DNA from: Heliopora coerulea
Lineage: Eukaryota > Cnidaria > Anthozoa > Scleralcyonacea > Helioporidae
Direction of reading: 5' to 3'
DNA: 64,000 bases
NCBI GenBank assembly: GCA_030142905.1
Contig: JASJOG010000465.1
Location: forward strand, 62,001-126,000
Shown piece by piece: positions 33,300 through 46,600 of this stretch; the first letter of the stretch is position 1; every line of letters begins with the position of its first letter. The notes under the pieces are model-generated. The model worked only from the letters and a program-made list of their open reading frames with translations. It searched no databases and was not told where the DNA came from. A program made the translations under genes and the position numbers.

Positions 33300-36200
33300 A
33301 GAGATGGAGAAAGAGACAGATACAGAGACAGAAACTTTAGGGGTTAATCTATTACATTTGGCCATTTCCGAACTATTTCATTATTTTTTCATTAAAACGA
33401 GACCTGATACGAAAGCTTTTGAATATAATTTTCGTTTGAAATTCTTCGTTAACCAGCTCCTCGTTTTAAAACAGAGGGTAACAGTTACAGAGTAATGAAC
33501 TATTGATCTGGGAAATCTTCCAGTGGTATAGAAAATTAACAAAATTCTACAGTGTAAATTTTCTTTTTCTTTAAATTCCTTAGGTTTGCTCAAAGATTTC
33601 TACGCATCATTCAAACTTAACAAAACGACGATTTTTATAATAAGTTGAACGTTTGTCGAGCTCTGTCCTGAGAGAAAAGATTTCTAGGCAGTGGTGGCGC
33701 AAGGAATTCACCGATACCGGGCTAACGTCCCCGACAGGGGGCAAAACCAAAGGAGGCATGACCACGCCCTCTTTATAATTTCGTTACTTGAAGGTCGAAA
33801 ACATCATCTTATTTTTCGCAAGAAGAATCTCAACTTCTGACTAGAAACAGTTTGCTTTTAGATTTGACATGAAGAGAAGAGTCTATTATCTTTCTTGGCT
33901 GAATCAGTAACAAGTTTTCATAGTTTGTGCAATATGTGTTTATCAGTGAAAATTCCTCGACGGATGGTTAATTTTTTCCCAGCAGGGGGGCTAAGGTTCC
34001 CCGACGGAGGGGCTGTAGCCCCCTCTGTCCTCCCTCTGGCACCACCCCTGTTTCTGAGCCCCAGACGGGGATCGAAAACCCAACCTCGTTTTTCTGATAG
34101 CAAAATAAGCGGGAAATAATTTGAAAATAGAACCCTTTGACCTCACACGTCAAACCACCCATCTGAACTTATAATTTATGAGAAATCTTTTATAAGCATT
34201 TCTCCTCAACATGAGAACAAATGCAAGGCACCATGGATTTCCAGGATAACGAATGACAAAGCGTGTCAGCGTTGAGCAGTGCACCAAAAACCAGACCTGA
34301 AAATCATAGCGTTGGTTAAACGTATCTGTTTTTCTAAATAAACTGCGCACATAGCACCTGACTTTTGTGCAAATGTTGAGTATGTTGAAATTACTAGAAA
34401 CCAGCACAGTTGGTACGAGGTATACTGTATGACCCTACCGTTGTTCTGGTTTTCAAGCATATCAAATCAACAAATCAAGCAAAAAAGTCCAAGTTCAATT
34501 TTTTAGATATAACATTATTAAAAGACTTCTCAAACAAACTAGGAAAAGAAGCTTCCGTCTTCGGTTTATACCCGAATTATAGTCCCGTTTCTTTTCATGT
34601 GGGACGCATCACACGGTCTCCAATGAAGAAATCGCGCAGAATTGCATCCTAAGTGAATTGTCCTAAAACATCTCCAAAATAATTGGCCAGTAAAGGGTTG
34701 AAAATGTACGGAACCAGCAAAAACGAATAATTGAAACTTAAAAATTACATCCAAACCACAAGATTTTACGATTTGAATTTTATTTGTACAATTAAAAATT
34801 CGAAGTAATTTATTAAATAATTGTAGTTTACATTGTTACGAATCTTACTGATTAATCTCCTCGCATTTCAGCTAAAAAAATTTTTTAAAGAGCTGGTTAC
34901 CTAGAAAACGTAACTAGTCCCACAAAATTTCAAGTTCACAGTAAAGGTAAAACCTTAAATTAAATTACACAAATTCGTAACGTAAAAGAGTCGTAAAGGT
35001 TTACGCAACCATGAATGACGTATTCCTCATAGAAGACTTATAAAACATGTAGATTTATGGAGGGTTCATCGACAAGGCTCGATTACTCATCATGATAACT
35101 TGTCGTAGTATGGTCACAAGACCTGACAAAATTTTAATTTAGTGAAGTGCTCGTTTTAATGAGGACCTCCTTGCTCAAACAACAAGTATTTGTCATTTAA
35201 TTTGGATACAATCATAAATAATTGTAAGTTCAGTATCTTCCTCAAGACGTCCTGCGCTTAAGAGAAGAAAGAACACACAAACAGCACATATGGTTGTACT
35301 GACATGTGGAAAAACTGACCATCTCCACGGAAAAGGGTTAAAGCATTATTGTATCCATAATTTCGGTCGAAATCTTACCAAGAAGCAAATCGAGCTTTGT
35401 AGAAACGTAGTGTATAGATTCTGAAGTACAAAATGGGTATTTGCAAGCCACGCTAAGGGTTTTATTCGTGAATTGTATATATATATATATAGTTTTAAAC
35501 AGCGTACAAAACGATAGGGAAAACAAGAAATTAGTTGGTAAAAGAATTGTTTTGAACTGTGCAGATTCACGTTCCGATAGTTCACAAAGCGAACAAATTA
35601 ATAACGGATTGTTCAAAATGTTGCAAAGAAAATTCTGAGCATACCGTTAAGTAAACTCGGAATTTCCTTTAATGGATTTAGTATGAATTCAGAAAGGTTT
35701 TATCTTGCAATTCTCAGGGTTAAATAGCAGTGCAAAATTGCTGGAACAAAACAGGAGATTGAGTTTTAATTTTAGAACAGTCTATATTGCCTTTTCAGCA
35801 ACGGGGGTACACAAGTGACGAAAAACGTGGAACCTTAACCTACGGAAATATAACTGAACAGCACTAAAAGCTGTCTGTCGAAAGAGAGAATGCTCTTATA
35901 GTGGATTCAATTCTTTATCTTCTACTCCTTTCTTTATTACATAAACAGTTCTTATGACTATCTCCTTCCTTAAAAGTCACCGTATAACCTGACATACATG
36001 TAGATATGCAACGGATAGTGAAAGATTATGCCAAGGAACGACTAAGTGCGTTTTAAAAATTGAAGAGTTCCTTCACCTTGACATGGACAATTATTTAGCA
36101 CCTTTAGCGTTACATGACCGTTGGGATGTTGAGGTCATGAGACATGTTCAAATGTTTGCATATCTTGTGCCATAATCTTTGCAATTTGCTGAACTGTTAA

Positions 36201-36590
36201 TTGAATACATATACATCACATTTAGTCAACTGAAAACATCTTTCATATTCCAATCAAGTAATAAGAGCATGAGTGAATGTTTAGGAGAATGAGAAATGGT
36301 GGTCGAATCAGGAGCCCGAGTTTTCAAGTTCTCCCATATTTCATGTGTTTCATAACTTTCTGGGAAGACAGAAAAACTATCTTTCTATTTCCTTTATAAA
36401 AAAAACCCTAAGTAAAAATAGCAGGAAAAACGTCCTTTTTTAGTCCCACGGATTTGTAAATCTTCCTAACAGTTCAGGATGGCAGATTATATGATGGCGT
36501 GAAGTTCTCGATGTTTCCATCAAGTTATGGAAATACGGCTTTAAGCCAATCAATGTGGAAATATTTGGTGAAGTAATCTTATAAATACAT
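33300..36590. other. Intergenic, little recognised
   Basis: A possible SINE tail lies at 34045-34090 (minus: TTCGATCCCCGTCTGGGGCT). A short TA run lies at about 35478-35492. No exon of a third gene is supportable. Confidence 0.45.
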
Positions 36591-36639
36591 ATGAAAATAC
36601 ACTTATATGTACATAAACATAAACATATACACATACATG

Positions 36640-36670
<31 letters not shown>

Positions 36671-36700
36671 GCATACGCACATACATGGCATATACATATG
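36590..36700. repeat. ACATAT hexanucleotide microsatellite
   Basis: Imperfect ACATAT/ACATAA/ACATGT repeats; open frames on both strands here are artefacts of the repeat. Confidence 0.9.
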
Positions 36701-36710
36701 CATATGCGTG

Positions 36711-36849
36711 GATATTAACGCTACTCCAAATGAAATGAACCCATATACCGGGCAAGTAGAGAAAAACTCTACATGACTGCGGCTGGGATTCGATTTTTTT
36801 CTCTACTAGCCCGATATGGGTTCGTTTCACTCGGAGTAGCGTTAATATC
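36711..36849. mobile_element. Fold-back MITE
   Basis: GATATTAACGCTACTCC at the left is inverted at the right (GGAGTAGCGTTAATATC), with further paired blocks AACCCATAT and AGTAGAGAAAAA. About 139 bp hairpin, no coding. Confidence 0.7.
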
Positions 36850-37125
36850 CTTGTCTTTGACCCAGGTACATAGTTCCATACAAATACATATACATATACG
36901 TAATACGTATACGTATACTATTCACTAAATGAGTGTCCGTTCTGTATCGGGATAAATTGACACGCAGCGAAGCTGAGTGTCTATGTCCACTCATTTTATG
37001 ATTAGTACGTGTTCACACTCAAGTACATATATACATGCGTATGAACATGAATACGCACAAACGTAAATACGTATACAAATACACAGGTCAGGTATGTAGA
37101 ATTTGTACGCCATTTAAAATCAGAT

Positions 37126-37754
37126 CTAGCTATGATTGATGGAGTTCCCCATAATTTTCACCTCAACTTCAGAATCCTCTTCAGATTCATTTTCATTGGA
37201 GTTTTTCATCAGAATCTGTTCAGCTCCGTCCGTGAGAGGCCTAGGACTGGACCTCCCAAATTTTGACAGATTAGGTAAATCAACTAATGAGAACTTCACG
37301 TCCTTAAACGCGTGCAAGAGAAACACACCGACGATGATAGTTAAGAACCCGGACAGCGATCCCAAAATGTCCTTCGCATCCCTACCCGACCATTCCTTGA
37401 ACAAAATGGCCGACGCTATAATGGTCAAGGTTGTGAACATGACATAATATATAGGAGTAACTAACGACGTGTTGAAAATGTCTAATGCTTTGTTAAGATA
37501 GTTCATCTGAGTGACAATACAGCCGATGACAGCAAACAGAAGCATCCAGGAGACCGGATTTTTCACTTGGCTCTTACCGCCGAACGTTTGCTTCAAAACG
37601 ATACCAAGCCCTTTACAACCCATCACAGACAAGGAACCAATCAGCGAACATATCGCAATGTAGACCAAAACATTTTCCTTGCCGTGACGAGGCCCATAAT
37701 AGAATATTAAAAGGAAGGCTGCAAGTAGGACCAAGCACGCGTATGTCACAAAGC
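37126..37754 (-). CDS. NIPA2: NIPA2-like exon 6 (stop codon)
   Basis: 629 nt from a TTTCAG acceptor to the stop codon at 37126-37128. It holds the later membrane segments, including [40 protein letters not shown] and [18 protein letters not shown], and the acidic C-tail ending MGNSINHS. About 5.6 kb of TE-filled intron separates it from exon 5's donor. Confidence 0.95.
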
Positions 37755-39095
37755 CTGAAACAAAAGATAAAAGTTAGCAAAACTTTCTAATGCTCAGGCC
37801 AATGATGACGAGGGCGGTAAGTGTAATCTTAAAATAAATGTCAATGTCCAGGATAAAACAAGCTGGAAAGCCATTCTTTCATTTTAAAATAAAGTTTAAT
37901 GTAGTAATGTTCCGTTACATTTCACAACATCATCAGAGAATGAACAACTATTAGATTGGTTACAGGTCAATATAAAGTTACTAATGCTAATTACAGTCAG
38001 TCAGATGTATCAAGGGGTACAAAGGTGGATACAGTGAGGGTGACTAGGGTTACTAGTCGCACACCCTTTCTTGTCCCAATCCTAAACAACACAGTAAGAT
38101 ACGTTTTGACATGATTACTTAATGTAAACACGTCTCAAAGAGCTTCGCTTAAGAAAAACTCGATCATAATCATGATGTGTCGTCAACAGTTGTTTTGTGG
38201 TAAGTTGTAACTGTCCGGTTAATGATAAGCAAGGCTTCTCAAAAAATGCTCCAATTCGTAACTGTAAAAAGTGGTGTATATCATCCCACTTGAAAAAATC
38301 CTGTGTCCGCCCCTGGGGTAAGGAAATCATGAAATGAGCGAGAAAGTCTGAACTTCTCGCAAAAATAAGCCTCATGGTTCAAAAGCTTAACCTTTCTTTA
38401 AACGTTAACCTTAGTTCCGTTTTTTATCTTTATTGTAGTTCACCTCTTTCTTTCGCTTTGCCGTTTTGTTCGTTTTTCCTTCCTTTGGTTTTTCACTCAA
38501 CACTTCATGATTTCCTTATACCTTGATACGCCTGATTGACCGTAAGTAAAGGTTATATACCGTGACCGAGGTGTTTAAGCAATATATAAACCTGAGAGCG
38601 AAGCTCGAAGGGAGATATATCTCATATACACCGAGCTCTAAGGTATATAACCGTCTTACATCACCATTGGTGAGGTTTTCCAAAACTAATTTAGCAAAGT
38701 TTGGCTAACCTCAGTTGACCATCGTTCCAGATATTTCTATTTTCTAGGATATAAGACTGCTAAATGTTTGGATATCGATGTAGAGAATGTTGAAAGTTTT
38801 CAAAAGAAATATTGATAATGATAGTGCCTACTAGTGGAAGAAATGTTGCCAGTTTGTTTGCATATGTTGATGGATCATATATTTTTGCGTTTTAAGTCGT
38901 TTTTAACATTTAGAAGGAGGTGCCAGGCTACGTGATCTATTAGATTTACAGGTTGATAAGTAGATATAAACCTCATGAATAAACTTATGAGGTTGACAAG
39001 TAGATATCAGCCTCATGAATAGGTTCATGAGGTTGATAAGCTATTTATCAGCTTCCTGAGAACAAAAGAAACTGAGACGATGGTGATATAATTAG

Positions 39096-39128
<33 letters not shown>

Positions 39129-42100
39129 CGTAACCAACCTCATAGTAACTCATTCTCTGATGATGTAGCGAGACGCAACGAGACGTTCGAACATTAAACT
39201 TCGTTTTAAAATGAAAGAATGACTTTCTTGTGTATTTTATTTTGGTGGGGCCAGTTGTTCTAAGAACGATTAACGCTAAACCAGGTTTACCAACTCCGCA
39301 TATTTTGGTTGACCAATCATGTTCAAATTTCACAGCGTAAAATCGTGTTAAATCTTCTCAAAATCTGTCATGAAAAGTTTCAGTAGGAGTACAGTGTAGC
39401 GGACCCCGACAAGCCGCTGACCTATGTGTACGGTTAAGGGTTAGAGTTGGATAAGGATTAGGGTTAGGATTAGAGTTAAGGTAAGGGTTAAAGACAGAGA
39501 CAGGGTTAGATTTAGGGTTAAGGTTAGCTTAGCTAAGCCTGCGATTCCCCAATTAATTCAGGGGTCCGTTAAACTAGACTGGACCTAAACTTTCAATTTT
39601 ACACAGCAGTGTTATCGGGATTGGTCAATTAAACTTCACGAATCAAGAATTAAGCTGGTTGCAGTTTGAAGTATTGCACACAGTTTAGAGAGTGCCGTAT
39701 TAAGGTGGGGAAGGATGGGGTACCGAAGTTGTGGTGAATAATTGTTTTAGCACATACCTCGCACGATTGTTTTCACACATTTTTTTTAAAAATTTTTAAA
39801 ACAATTTTACCGAATGTCAGCTCGTCGCCCGCTCGCAGTTCTGTAAACCGAAAACATTTTACAAAAATCCTGAGTGTATTTATCGCTAAGAGTAAAAGAA
39901 ACACGTATCTCTGAATACTTAATTGCAAGATTTCGTTGCTTTTTTGGTATTGTCTGGCACGGCGCTTCGTTTATTCAAAACAATTTTCTTCTTCCGCAAC
40001 TGAAACAAAACAGGACGCCATCTTGTTTAGCTTGGAGGTGAACTGTGCAGGATGTTCCGAGATAGAGGAACCAATCAGATTGCACAAAAAACATCGTTCA
40101 CCTGCGAGGTATATGCAAATGGTAGATGTACCCACATTGAGGTGAAAAATTAATTTACATATATCTTGCATAACTGTTTTAGCATACATATGTTTTTAAA
40201 ATTTTTAAAACAATTTTACGGAAGGTTGGGTTGTCGTGTGCTCGTAGTTTGCATACAAAACATTTTGAGCACATCCAAGTGCATTTACCGCTAAATTGTA
40301 AAAGAAACACGACTTTCTGAAAAGTAAAATGCGAAGTTTCGTTCCTTTTGTGGCGATGTCCACCTTGTCTGACACGACGGCTTCGTCTACTAAACAAATT
40401 TCTTTTTCCATAACCGATACAAAACGCGCACGGAGGTGAATACCGCAGGATATTCCGAGATAGAGGACCCAATCTAACTTCATAAAAAGGACTATCATAT
40501 ATCTCGCAGGTGACGTGTTTTTTACGCAATTCAATGGTTCCTCCAACTCAGAATACTCTGTACAATTGACCTCCGAGCAAGACAAGATGGCTTCCTGTTT
40601 TGTTTCAGTTAAGGAAAAAAAATTATTTCAATGAACGAAACCGCCGTGTCAGACAATACCAAAAAAGCAATGATATTAGGCATTATAAATATTCAGAGAT
40701 ATGTTTTTCTTTTACTTTTTAGCAAAAAAGGGTACTTAGGATGTGTTCAAATTGTTTTGTTTACAACTGACGAGCGGGCGACAGGCCGTCGTTCCACTTC
40801 GGTTTCATAAGCGAGGTATTGCATTTACTAAACCCACAAATTCAGAAACAGTCTTATCGACAACAAACGGTCCTAAACGCTATTTATAACTCTGAGCAAC
40901 AAATTCGTGATACAAGGCAAGCGCTACAATTAACATCAGATAAAAACAATAAACTATACTCTAACAAGCTTGTCGTGAGCTAGGCGACTAGCCTTATACT
41001 TATAATGGTGGCAATGCGATATATATGTTGGAAATGTAGGAGCTTGGAGATATTTTGAATGAATGATAGATTCACGATCGTCAAGCTCTTACTTCAGGAA
41101 AACGGTTTCTGAGCCGTAGACAAGGATTGCACCCGCAACCTTCTGATGACCGGTGATACACTATAACCATTGAGCTACCAAGACTCAGGTGGCGAGCTAA
41201 GGTGTAAGTTCAACATATGTGCGAACTAAGCGGCAGCCACGATATGTTAATAATGTCATTAATGCGATATATACGTTAGAAAGCTCTCCAAGCACCCACA
41301 TTTCCAACATAGACGTCCCATTAATAACATTACCAACATATCGTGGCTGCCGTTTAGGTCGCACATATGTCAAACTTGTACCTTAAATGTCTACGAGTGA
41401 TTGTCCAGGCGGAAATCGTAACTTTAATATAAATAACAATGCCCAGCAGATTGTGCGAAGTATCGCCATATGTAAACATTAACAATTGCATAAACAAAGA
41501 AGGCTAGAAGAGTTTTAAAACATATTTATTGACTGACGTTTCGTCGCTACAAGCAACATCTTGTAATCCCTGATCTCCACTCTGAAGATGTTGCTTGTAG
41601 CGACGAAACGTCAGTCAATAAATATGTTTTAAAACTCTTCTAGCCTTCTTTGTTTATGCAATTGTTAATGTTTACATATGGCGATACTTCGCACAATCTG
41701 CTGGGCATTGTTATTTATATTAAACTTGTACCTTAGCTCGCCACCTGACTCTTGGTAGCTCAATGGTTGTATTACAGTAATTTCTTTTCTATGAATTCCA
41801 GCGATATGCGTAGAACTTGGAAGGGAATAAATTCCATCCTGTCCAAGAACAATAGATCTCATGTTGAACCTACTAAGTTGGAGGTAAAAGGAGCTACATT
41901 GCAAAATCCATTCGGTATTGCAAATGCTTTCAATCAGCATTTTGTCAATATCGGGCCGGAGCTAGCTTCTTCAATTCCATCACCAAATACTGATTTCAGA
42001 AATTATGTTAAACGAACAAATTCAACTTTCGAATTAACACAATTATCACAACCTGAGATCATTGAGATTATTAATAATTTGCATATTAACAAGGCCAGTG

Positions 42101-43626
42101 GCCTTGATACTATTCCAGCTAATCTGTTAAAGTACAGTGCCAATTATGTCTCTAAATCCTTAACACATATTTTTAATCTGTCTATAGACACAGGAATTTT
42201 ACCTTTCGACTGGAAAAATGCTAGAGTATCACCTATTTTTAAAGACGATTCCAAAACAGATCCTACTAATTATCGTCCAATCTCAGTACTTCCAGTTACA
42301 ATCAAGGTACTTGAAAGGGCTATATTTAATCAGATATATAATTATCTAATCCGTAATAATATTTTAGCAAAATTCTAATCAGGATTTAGGCCTTTACATT
42401 CAACGGTAACGGCACTGTTGGATGCCACAAATGAATGGTTACTGAATATTGATAATGGTCTAATTAATGCAGTCTTGTTTCTCGAGCTCAAAAAAGCTTT
42501 TGATACTATCGACCATGAAATCCTTTTAACAAAACTAAATCTTTATGGATTTCAATCAAAAGCATTGGCGTGGGTGGCAAATTATCTATCTAATCGTACT
42601 CAAAAGACGCAATTCCAAGGAGTGCTATCCGATTGCTATACTGTCAAATGTGGAATACCACTAGGATCAATTCTTGGTCCTTTGTTTTTCTTATTATGTA
42701 TTAATGATTTGCCAGACTGTGATTTATCATGCAGAGTACGCATGTATGCTGACGATACTAATCTTACGTATGCCTCAGCCGACCAATCTGAAATATCTAA
42801 TATGCTAAATCGTGATCTTGAGACCATTCACGAATGGCTGAAAGCAAATAAGCTCAGTTTAAATGTTACCAAAACCAAATATATGCTAATTGGGACGTGT
42901 CAAAAAGTCTCGTCTATGCAATCAAACTTGGACATAAGCTTAGATGGCAAACAAATTGAACGAAAAAAACTTTTTAAGTGCCTTGGTGTTAACCTTGATG
43001 AGATCCTCTCTTGGAAGTCACACGTAAAATCCATATCTAAAAAAATTGCTAAGGTACTTGGAGCATTACGCAGATTGAGATCATCATATGTGACTCAAGA
43101 TATTCTAATAATAATTTACAAATCATTGATTTTACCCCACTTTGATTATTGTAGTGAAATATGGGGTAATTCGGGTAAAACACTTGCAGCTGATCTTCAA
43201 AAGCTGCAGAATAGAGCTGCTAGAATCATTACCAGTTCAAGCTACGAGATAAGGTCAGACGATAAATTAACTAAATTAAATTGGAAGAAATTAAACGAAA
43301 GATGCCAGTCACAGTTTGCTTCCATGATGTACAAATGTGTGCATAATAAAGTGCCCGTTTATCTAAGTGATATATTTTCTACAGCTAGCTCAGTGCACAA
43401 TCACAATTTGAGAAACTCGAGTCACGCCTTATTCGTACCTAGACCAAATAACGAGTCTGGGAAAAGAAGTTTCTCTTTTAGGGGTGCAGTGCTTTGGAAT
43501 TCACTCCCTAAGGCATGTCAAGTTGCGAGAAATTATGCAAATTTTCTCCGCTCACTCCCATAATACTGTGTATATTTTAGTTTTAAATTTTTAATATTGT
43601 GTTGACGTAATGGAATTTCAGTAACT

Positions 43627-43666
<40 letters not shown>

Positions 43667-46600
43667 TATATCATAATTTAGTACTTAATTTTATAAATAG
43701 TTAAAATTAATTTATTCTAGCACGGCTCTCTGGAAGAGCATACATGTATGAAGAGACATCCGTGGATAAATAAAGATTTTGATTGATTGATTGATTGATT
43801 GATTGGAGCGTCTCATCGATCATCAGAAGGTTGCGAGTTCGACCCCGTCTGGGGCTCAGAAATCGTTTTCCTAAGGTAACAGCTTGACGGCCGTGCATCT
43901 ATCATTCATTCAAGACGGATATATTCAACAACCAATTGGCATTTACATTTGATCTCGAGGGTCTTCGTAGCTCAGTCAGTGAACTCAATTTCTATAAGTA
44001 GAATGCTAATTGGTCAATGAAATGTGAAGCCAAGATGGCCACCCATAGACGGCAATTTTGTATGTCAGTTTTAGTTCCTTATCCCGTGCAGTGAATATGA
44101 TTTCCATACCTGGAATGCTAACTGGCCAATGAAAGGTGAAACCAAGATGGCCGCCCAAGGAGGACAATTTTGTACGTCAGTTTCAGTCCCCTACGCGGGC
44201 TTGTAGGTCAGTTTTAGTCTCCCATGCGACTTTTTACATTTTCTGAAGAGTTTTTGAAAATACACACAAAGCATGTCTTCAAAAGACAGAAATGAGTTGA
44301 AAAATTTCAAATATATTTCGACACAGTCAAACCGAGTTACAGGTTATATTTTCACATGTTCGGGAATGTTTTCGAGCCAAACCAAACAAAAATTAAAAAT
44401 GAAAGTCGTGTAAAGGATTGGAACTGACGTACAAGACCGTGAAGAGGACTGAAACTGACATACAAAAATTACACTCCAAAGGCGGCCATCTTGGCTTCAC
44501 TTTTTGTCCGGCCAAATGACTGGGAGTTAGCATTCCAGATATAGAAATCGAGTTCACTAGTGCAAATATACCAGGGCCTCTGGTACCCAGCCCCTCTTGA
44601 TGTCAACCTCTTACCAGCATCCGTTAATTTTGCTCCAAGTTCGTCTACAGTTTCAACAGCCTCTTCCTGTGGCGCATGAATAACCAGAACCACGGACCCG
44701 ATGAGTGAAAGAAAACAGCCAACTTTTCCATGAATATTTAGGGTTTCGTCAAGGAAATATGACGCCAAAACTGCACTAAAAGGGTAACAAGAACTGTGCT
44801 TAAAGAGATGAAGGCGCAATGACAGCCGCATAACCCTCTCAGGACTTCCTGAGGAGGGTGGTGAAATGTATGAAAATATGAACCATCGTTCGAAAGGCCA
44901 AAAGAGTCAAGGAACTGCGGAAATTTACAATACGAGAAACTGACGTTTCGTGTGAAGGCGTTTCATTTTGCAAGTTTTTGCAATTCCCTGACTCTTCCAG
45001 CTTTTTATGTAATGCAGTAGTTCAAACACGAGTTTCAGTGTTTCATCCGGGGTTCCTCACACGATAAAATAACGAAAACCGAGGGGCCTAGCGTTGAGGT
45101 TTTTGTTGCTTTCGAATGTTTGGAGTTACCTCATGAAAAAAATTATAAACGAAGATTTGAACTAGCTTCTTGAACAATATCTCATTAGCTTATTGCATGT
45201 TCGTTTCGTTGATTTGAGTATGTAAACTAAAAAATGCGTTCCATATCACTAGCAGTTTTCCCACCGGATTTCGTCGAGTATCAAAATGTATGCACGTGAT
45301 GTGGTATGCTTTCATGAAATAGCTACAATAGTGCATGAATTATTAATAACTTTGAGAAACTTAGTTCAACACTGTCTAAGCAGCACTATAATTTTGTATC
45401 ATGTGTTCCGAAGGGGTGGCTAAACGTAAATTTTTATGTATGTTTCAAGCTATGGTTAAATTCCAAGGCAGACTTATTTTCCAGTAACTCAGTATACGTA
45501 GCCAAACATCCCTAAAGTTGGTCATGTTTTAGATTTGAAAATCGTGCCATGAAATGCTCGCTATCTTTATATATATATGGCGAGACTTATGAACTCTGTG
45601 TTACAAGTTACCGTTACATGCGCGGGATTTTTCGCCGGTAATACAATCAAATAGCAGTGATACTTTTGAATGTAAAATTACTGAGGTCAGTAAGACATGC
45701 ACGTGGCATGTAGTTTAATTTCACTGTAAACGGGAGTATAGTCTTCAGTAAAAATACTTGTATGCAGTTTTCCAGTAGGTCCAATGTAAGTATGTTGTAA
45801 TATCAGTTATTCACGTGAACGGACAAATACTGTATATACAGGGTGTCCCAAAAAAATGTATACACACTTTGAATGATTATAACTCACTCAAACTTTCTTT
45901 CGAATGCCACGCATTCGTGAGCAACTTTGAGATGAGGAGTTTTATTTCCAGCAAGATGGAGCACCTCCCCACTACCATCGTGACGTGAGAGCCTATCAGA
46001 TAGGCCCTATCTTACGAGAATCTGCCGAACAGATGAATTAAGCGAAAAGATAGCGTTGAATTCCCCCCACGTTCACCAGACCTTATACCTCTGGACTTTT
46101 TTTATGGGGATACGTCAAAGATAAGATTTACAGCACAAAACCTGCAACAATCAATGAGTTGAGAACAGCAATTGAAAGAGAATGCACCCAAATACCAAAT
46201 GAAATGATCATGATTCGTAATGTTTGCAATTCCGTCTGTCCGTGTTATCAGCACTGCCTGGACCAGAACTGTCATCAGTTCGAACACCTGCAATACCTCA
46301 AAAAATTCTACACTTGTCTTCTTTAGCTTGGGTTATAAAACTTAGATATATCTAAATAAACATTGTATTTATAATCATTCAAAGTGTGCATACATTTTTT
46401 TGGGACACCCTGTATATTGAGATTTTTTAATTGACTAGCATAGTTGAGTTGAGCTCTGGTTGAAATAAATTTACGTTTACTTTGATTTTGTGTGAATACG
46501 TAACACGTGAACCAGTGCTGTAAAGGCACAACCCAAGGTCAAGTCACGAGTCGAGTCGAGTGACAAAGGCGTCGAGTCGCGCGAGTCGAGTCGGATCATT

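Larger units (their letters stand above)
41055..43913. mobile_element. Fold-back SINE-containing repeat, split by two insertions
   Basis: The left arm starts TTGAATGAATGAT (41055) and the right arm ends with its inverse (ends 43913). The left arm is continuous (41055 to about 41260) with a tRNA-like SINE on the minus strand. The right arm continues from about 41330 to 41385, is interrupted by a 337-bp palindromic insertion, resumes 41723-41768, is interrupted by an L2 LINE, and resumes at about 43805. Confidence 0.65.

Noticed and set aside
36440..36830. Cys/His/Met-rich open frames
   Set aside because: They arise from the ACATAT microsatellite.
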